DNA from: Diphasiastrum complanatum
Taxonomy: Eukaryota > Streptophyta > Lycopodiopsida > Lycopodiales > Lycopodiaceae
Direction: 5' to 3'
Length of the DNA: 64,000 bases
NCBI GenBank assembly: GCA_029204225.1
Contig: CM055113.1
Span: 7,221,852 to 7,285,851, forward strand
Each line of letters starts with the position of its first letter. The stretch's first letter is position 1. Made by a program: the position numbers and the translations under genes. The notes beneath the pieces are model-generated. The model did no database searches and was not told the origin of the DNA. It saw only the letters and a program-made list of their open reading frames with translations. Of this stretch, positions 63,179 to 64,000 are shown one piece after another.

Positions 63179-64000
63179 TTACAAATAGAGGTTAGGAAGT
63201 CCTCCAAATCCAAGGTAGAGCCTCCAAATGTCCTCCAAGCAACCTGCAAGCTTCAAGATGCTTCCCAACTCCAAGCTAGGATGCCTCCACCTGCAAGTAA
63301 GGATCTGCAAGCCTCCAAGGATCTCTCCTCCACCTGTGTCCCTACTCTTTAAACACAAAGATAGATAACAAGCTGGCCTCAAGTATTCACCACCCAATCA
63401 TAGCTAGATCCAAGCTCCAAGCAAGACCTATCTAGCACCCTCTTGCTAACCATAAACAAATCACAAGCATTCCACAACACTCCATAGCATACTCAAGATC
63501 CAAACCCTACTTATGTCCCATACCATAAGCAAGATCCAAACCTCAAGCATATTACCACAAGAAAGCACTCTACACACTAGTAGCAACACTAGAGCATAAG
63601 CCAAGCAAACAAGAGAGATCTCTCCTCCACAATGGGCGCCCTACTACCCTCATATAGGTCGCCCATGGACCCCCCAATGCGCTATGGAGTTCCATGCTCA
63701 TCCAATGAGAGAGAGAGAAGCCTAGGGGAGTTAAAGAATCTCCAAGAGCCTCCATAGGCTTATGGAATGTCAAGAGACTCCTTCCATAATCTATGACTCT
63801 TTGAATGCCTTTCTTGTGGGAGTTGGGGACTCAATGGACACTTTAGAAGGGCGCCCTCCTACTAGGTCCCATTGCCCAAGTTGTGCAAGTATACTTTGGT
63901 CCTAGACCAATAAAGTGATATGGTTCAAGGTTGAGGCCCAAGGTTTAGAAAAATAGTCATCCAATGACTTTCTAACACCTCACTAGGTTCCATACCTCCA
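63179..64000. repeat. CCTCCAA-rich repeat region
   Basis: Between 63190 and 63330 the motif CCTCCAA or CCTCCAC recurs many times with CTGCAAG and TTCCAAG-like spacers. From 63600 a CTCCTCCACAATGGGCGCCC segment and its partner GGGCGCCC near 63850 lie about 220 bp apart. It may be part of an LTR cut by the window edge. No coding motif. Confidence 0.4.

Overview
The window reads as nuclear DNA of a vascular plant with a large, repeat-rich genome. The evidence is one intron-bearing plant aspartic protease gene with GT-AG introns up to 10.8 kb, plus dense plant-type Copia, Gypsy, LINE and hAT sequence, nested several layers deep, with very long (GA)n tracts. A fern or gymnosperm fits best, but the species cannot be fixed from the sequence. 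No bacterial, organellar, CRISPR or rRNA features were seen.

Layout. 1-6.0 kb: mostly AT-rich non-coding DNA with a few weak exon-like fragments and a CCACCACCGTAGTGAC-type repeat. 6.0-28.8 kb: leader and 12 exons of a membrane-anchored A1-family aspartic protease. I assembled these by hand into a 2001-nt reading frame (666 codons plus stop) in which all splice phases agree. Its introns hold Gypsy, hAT and LINE remnants. Intron 11 (10.8 kb) holds a Copia-type element E1 (19004-26756, target duplication AAATA) that itself contains a second Copia element N in the opposite orientation. 30.6-35.9 kb: an almost full-length LINE with tandem 5' units, ORF1, endonuclease, reverse transcriptase, CCHC finger and a (CT)30 tail. 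Its ORF1 and ORF2 are in the same frame, separated only by a UAG followed at once by a GC-rich stem-loop.

36-38.5 kb: a tRNA-like SINE candidate and GC-rich GGCGCC tandem repeats. 38.5-41.7 kb: a 5' half of a Gypsy element. 41.7-48.7 kb: two minus-strand Copia pieces (E2, a 3' part; B, a nearly complete decayed element). 50.3-52.9 kb: a decayed Copia fragment, (CT)44 and (GA)108 tracts and GCGTGG hairpins. 53.0-57.8 kb: an old Copia reverse transcriptase split by element E3 (53288-56988, target duplication ATCTT), whose 3' LTR carries a captured Gypsy chromodomain piece. 58.0-60.8 kb: a Copia fragment abutting a Gypsy reverse transcriptase/integrase. 60.8-64 kb: unassigned repeats, a TATA motif and a lysine/glutamate-rich ORF.

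The only gene likely to serve the host is the aspartic protease. Everything else recognisable is mobile DNA in various stages of decay. E1, E2 and E3 are members of one Copia family. E2 and E3 keep the same 255-codon ORF and lack reverse transcriptase, which suggests a non-autonomous subfamily.
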